Source: an uncultured Actinomyces sp.
GTDB lineage: Bacteria; Actinomycetota; Actinomycetes; Actinomycetales; Actinomycetaceae
Direction of reading: 5' to 3'
DNA length: 17,037 nucleotides
Assembly: GCA_938028585.1 (NCBI GenBank)
Contig: CALIZH010000183.1
Coordinates: 1-17,037 of the forward strand
Position 1 is the stretch's first letter. The number at the start of each line of letters is the position of its first letter. The translations under genes and the position numbers were made by a program. Under the pieces are notes generated by a model. That model did not search any database. It saw only the letters and a program-made list of their open reading frames with translations, and had not been told where the DNA came from. Positions 14,755 through 17,037 of the stretch are shown here, one piece after another.

Positions 14755-16035
14755 TTAGCCCACGATTGCATCAACAAAGGACTGCGGATCGAAGGGGGCA
14801 AGGTCGTCCGGACCTTCTCCAAGTCCCACAAACTTGACGGGGACACCCAATGCTCGCTGGACTGAAACAACAATTCCGCCCTTAGCTGAGCCATCCAGCT
14901 TGGACAGCACAATACCTGTTACTCCAGCGACCTCAGCGAAAACTTCGGCCTGTCGAAGACCGTTTTGACCGGTCGTCGCGTCCAGAACCAGAAGGACTTC
15001 GCTGACTGGTGCACGCTTTTCCATCACGCGCTTGACCTTACCCAGTTCATCCATGAGCGCAGACTTTGTTTGAAGTCGGCCCGCGGTATCGACCATGACG
15101 ACATCACAGCCCCGTCGAATGCCTTCTTCAACCGATTCAAATGCAACGGAGGCCGGGTCAGCACCTTCACGATCAGAACGGACAACATCAACGCCAACGC
15201 GACTTCCCCAGGTCTCAAGCTGTTCAGCCGCAGCAGCGCGGAAAGTATCTGCCGCCCCAAGAAGAACCTCGTGTCCTTCGGCGCGGAAAATACGTGCCAT
15301 TTTTCCAGTGGTTGTCGTCTTTCCAGTTCCGTTCACGCCAACCATCAAGATAGTCGCGGGGACCTGAACGCCGTCAACATCTCGAACCGCTAAGTTCACA
15401 GAGCGATCCATATCGGGATCAACAAGCTTGAGCAGTTCTTCGCGCAAAAGAGCTCGTACAACCTGCGGATCTGAAGTGTTCTCAACCTTCACTCGCGTGT
15501 GAAGGGCTTCCATCAACTCATCGGTTGCTTCCAAGCCCAAATCTGCGACCAGAAGAGAATCTTCCATCTCTTCCCAATCCGCAGCTGATAGATCGCCGCG
15601 AGAGAGCAAAGAAAGAAGGGATTTACCCAACGCTCCCGAACGCGCCAAGCGTGCACGAAGACGTCCCATTCGTGAAGGAATGGATTCGGGGACCTCAACA
15701 GAAGTGGTTTCCGAGCGTGCCTCCTCAATTCCCGAGGCCGGGGTTTCCTCCTGCAAAGAGACTTGCTCGGCATGAGGGGCGCCAGCCTCGGAGTGGTCAG
15801 CAGTTTGCGCTGCAGGACCATCTCGGGAACGCTGCGCGCCTTCGGCTTCACTTTCCTGAGCTTGCGGAAGCGAAGCCTCTGAGACAACGGAGGTCGATGG
15901 GGGTACTTCACTGTGTGTGCGTGACGACTTGAGCGAACGCACAACAAACGAAACAACCGCGACAAGAACGACAATGACGCCCGCCAAAATGATGGGGGCC
16001 ACGGGGTTATGAATAAAGTCCATGACAGCCTGCAT
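14755..16035 (-). CDS. ftsY: Signal recognition particle receptor FtsY
   Basis: Membrane-associated SRP receptor GTPase, 426 aa. An N-terminal membrane helix (about 13-34) is typical of actinobacterial FtsY. It is followed by a Glu/Ser/Ala-rich acidic linker (about 40-120) and the NG domain: P-loop GVNGTGKTT (233-241), AADTFRAAAAEQL (261-273), DTAGR (316-320), SKLDGSAKGG (378-387) and GLGEGPDDLAPF (404-415). The ATG at 16033-16035 has AAGGGA 10 nt upstream; ATG 16023 is an in-frame alternative. The stop codon lies inside a small GTGGG/CCCAC hairpin (14748-14763) with no T-run. Clustering with ffh and smc is common in actinobacteria. Confidence 0.97.
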   Translation of the reverse strand: MQAVMDFIHNPVAPIILAGVIVVLVAVVSFVVRSLKSSRTHSEVPPSTSVVSEASLPQAQESEAEGAQRSRDGPAAQTADHSEAGAPHAEQVSLQEETPASGIEEARSETTSVEVPESIPSRMGRLRARLARSGALGKSLLSLLSRGDLSAADWEEMEDSLLVADLGLEATDELMEALHTRVKVENTSDPQVVRALLREELLKLVDPDMDRSVNLAVRDVDGVQVPATILMVGVNGTGKTTTTGKMARIFRAEGHEVLLGAADTFRAAAAEQLETWGSRVGVDVVRSDREGADPASVAFESVEEGIRRGCDVVMVDTAGRLQTKSALMDELGKVKRVMEKRAPVSEVLLVLDATTGQNGLRQAEVFAEVAGVTGIVLSKLDGSAKGGIVVSVQRALGVPVKFVGLGEGPDDLAPFDPQSFVDAIVG

Positions 16036-16063
16036 AGGTCAATCTTCCCTTAGTGCGCTTCTC

Positions 16064-16420
16064 TTATGCATCTTTCGAGGTATCGGCCTCAGTTGGGGCG
16101 GGCTTCGCGTGTGCCCCACGCCTGGTAGCGATATCTTCAATGCGCTCAGTCATTGCTTCAACGGCTTCGAAACCTGGAAGGCCATCGGCCACCATGTACC
16201 CACGAGAACCCTTTGAGGACTCAAGGACAGCGCTCATGTTCTCTTCACGAACACTAATTTGCGGGATCTGGGTGGGGATCTCTTGCCCGGACTGATTGCG
16301 CAGATGGTCTCTCCACTGATCAGCACTTCGCCGGTGCAATGCAAAACCTAAAATGACGGCCGAAGCGATGGCAAGCATGACGATCATCGTGACGATGTAG
16401 ACCGCAATTCCTTCAATCAT
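16064..16420 (-). CDS. Small single-helix membrane protein of unknown function
   Basis: A 118-aa protein I do not recognise. One hydrophobic helix (about 5-28, GIAVYIVTMIVMLAIASAVI) is followed by HRRSADQWRDHLR, so by the positive-inside rule the C-terminal 90 residues are probably cytoplasmic. That tail contains EIPTQIPQISVREENM, GYMVADGLPGFEAVEAMTERIEDIATRR, a possible amphipathic helix, and a polar Pro/Ala/Lys end. It lies between smc (56 nt) and ftsY (28 nt) on the same strand and is likely part of that transcription unit. The ribosome site is poor (GGGAAAG, 11-12 nt away). Coding status rests on length, start, membrane helix and fit between neighbours. Confidence 0.75.
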   Translation of the reverse strand: MIEGIAVYIVTMIVMLAIASAVILGFALHRRSADQWRDHLRNQSGQEIPTQIPQISVREENMSAVLESSKGSRGYMVADGLPGFEAVEAMTERIEDIATRRGAHAKPAPTEADTSKDA

Positions 16421-16476
16421 GCCTTAACTTTCCCATCCCACACGCGACTGTGCCAAGTGGACACGGTTTATTCGTT

Positions 16477-17037
16477 TCAATCATTGAGGCGCTGAGAAAC
16501 CACACGCGTCACGCCATCTCTCATCGTCACGCCATAGAGTGCATCCGCAATCTCCATCGTGCGCTTTTGGTGAGTGATGACAATCAGCTGCGAAGTCGCG
16601 CGAAGTTCTTTAAATATTTCCAGCAGACGCGACAAATTGATGTCATCCAAAGCCGCTTCGACCTCATCCATCACGTAGAAGGGGGAAGGACGAGCTTTAA
16701 AGATTGCAACCAAGAATGCCAAAGCTGCCAAGGAACGCTCTCCACCCGAAAGCAAAGAGAGCCGCTTGACTTTCTTCCCAGCAGGTCGCGCCTCAATCTC
16801 GATTCCCGTATCAAGCATGGAATCAGGATCGGTCAAAACCAGACGTCCCTCTCCCCCGGGGAAAAGAACACTAAAAACATGTTCAAAGTGGCGCGCGGTA
16901 TCCGCCCATGCCTCCTCGAATGCTTCCTGGACCAAGCGATCAACATCGTCGATGATCGTCAGCAGATCTGACTTGGATTTCTTCAGGTCCTGCACCTGGG
17001 CAACCAAGAACTCATGGCGTTTGGCAAGCGCTGCATG
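16477..17037 (-). CDS. smc: Chromosome partition protein SMC, C-terminal end
   Basis: The last 186 codons of SMC, the ATPase of the chromosome-organising condensin complex (with ScpA and ScpB). The visible part starts in the end of the second coiled coil and continues into the C-terminal half of the ATPase head: FPGGEGRLVL, ABC signature LSGGERSL (visible residues 96-103), Walker B with catalytic Glu in YVMDEVEAALDD (121-132) and the H-loop in VITHQKRTM (153-161). The 5' end lies beyond the right edge. It is upstream of ftsY and the small membrane protein in the same direction, as in other actinobacteria. Confidence 0.96.
   Translation of the reverse strand, partial: HAALAKRHEFLVAQVQDLKKSKSDLLTIIDDVDRLVQEAFEEAWADTARHFEHVFSVLFPGGEGRLVLTDPDSMLDTGIEIEARPAGKKVKRLSLLSGGERSLAALAFLVAIFKARPSPFYVMDEVEAALDDINLSRLLEIFKELRATSQLIVITHQKRTMEIADALYGVTMRDGVTRVVSQRLND

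Noticed and set aside
14748..14763. Terminator after ftsY
   Set aside because: GTGGG/CCCAC is only 5 bp, includes the ftsY stop codon and has no T-run, so read-through into ffh is more likely.

Overview
The window is a stretch of core chromosome from an actinobacterium. The gene order (tsf-rpsB, a divergent LytM-type gene, xerC-dprA-comM-yraN, DUF2469, rnhB, lepB, rplS, trmD, rimM, KH protein, rpsP, amidohydrolase, ffh, ftsY, smc) is, from memory, a compact version of the Mycobacterium tuberculosis Rv2889c-Rv2922c neighbourhood. DUF2469 and the Ala/Glu/Lys-tailed S16 are actinobacterial traits. Base composition looks only moderately GC-rich (mid-50s by eye), which with the compact layout suggests an Actinomycetaceae-like organism; the family placement is inference. 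All genes except one are on the minus strand, so transcription runs from high to low coordinates. I see no tRNA, rRNA, CRISPR array, insertion sequence or prophage.

Read in the direction of transcription: the smc 3' end (17037-16477), a small one-helix membrane protein and ftsY; then ffh, whose stop overlaps the start of a metal-dependent amidohydrolase. A promoter-like sequence (11916-11944) precedes the translation/tRNA-modification operon rpsP-khpA-rimM-trmD-rplS. A 14-bp perfect inverted repeat sits between khpA and rimM, and a clear intrinsic terminator follows rplS. In this genome trmD is fused in frame to a C-terminal GNAT acetyltransferase domain. Next come lepB-rnhB (ATGA overlap) and the DUF2469 gene.

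The block yraN-comM-dprA-xerC (6469-2440) is a tightly overlapping operon of DNA-processing genes: DprA and ComM act in natural transformation and XerC resolves chromosome dimers. The only plus-strand gene (1901-2434) encodes a secreted LytM/M23-like protein that has lost most zinc ligands and converges on xerC. Then rpsB-tsf runs off the left edge behind a strongly structured leader.

The most interesting signal is a 40-bp bipartite element present exactly twice: TTRTCCACAGGGC, 13 unconserved bases, then GTGTTTTCCACAGA. One copy (1813-1852, plus) lies 48 bp upstream of the LytM-like gene. The other (6536-6575, minus) lies 66 bp upstream of the yraN-comM-dprA-xerC operon. Both point at the gene they precede. 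Each half resembles a DnaA box, so the element may be a DnaA-box pair or the site of another regulator. Either way it suggests that the degenerate LytM protein and the DprA/ComM operon are controlled together, possibly as a competence-like regulon.
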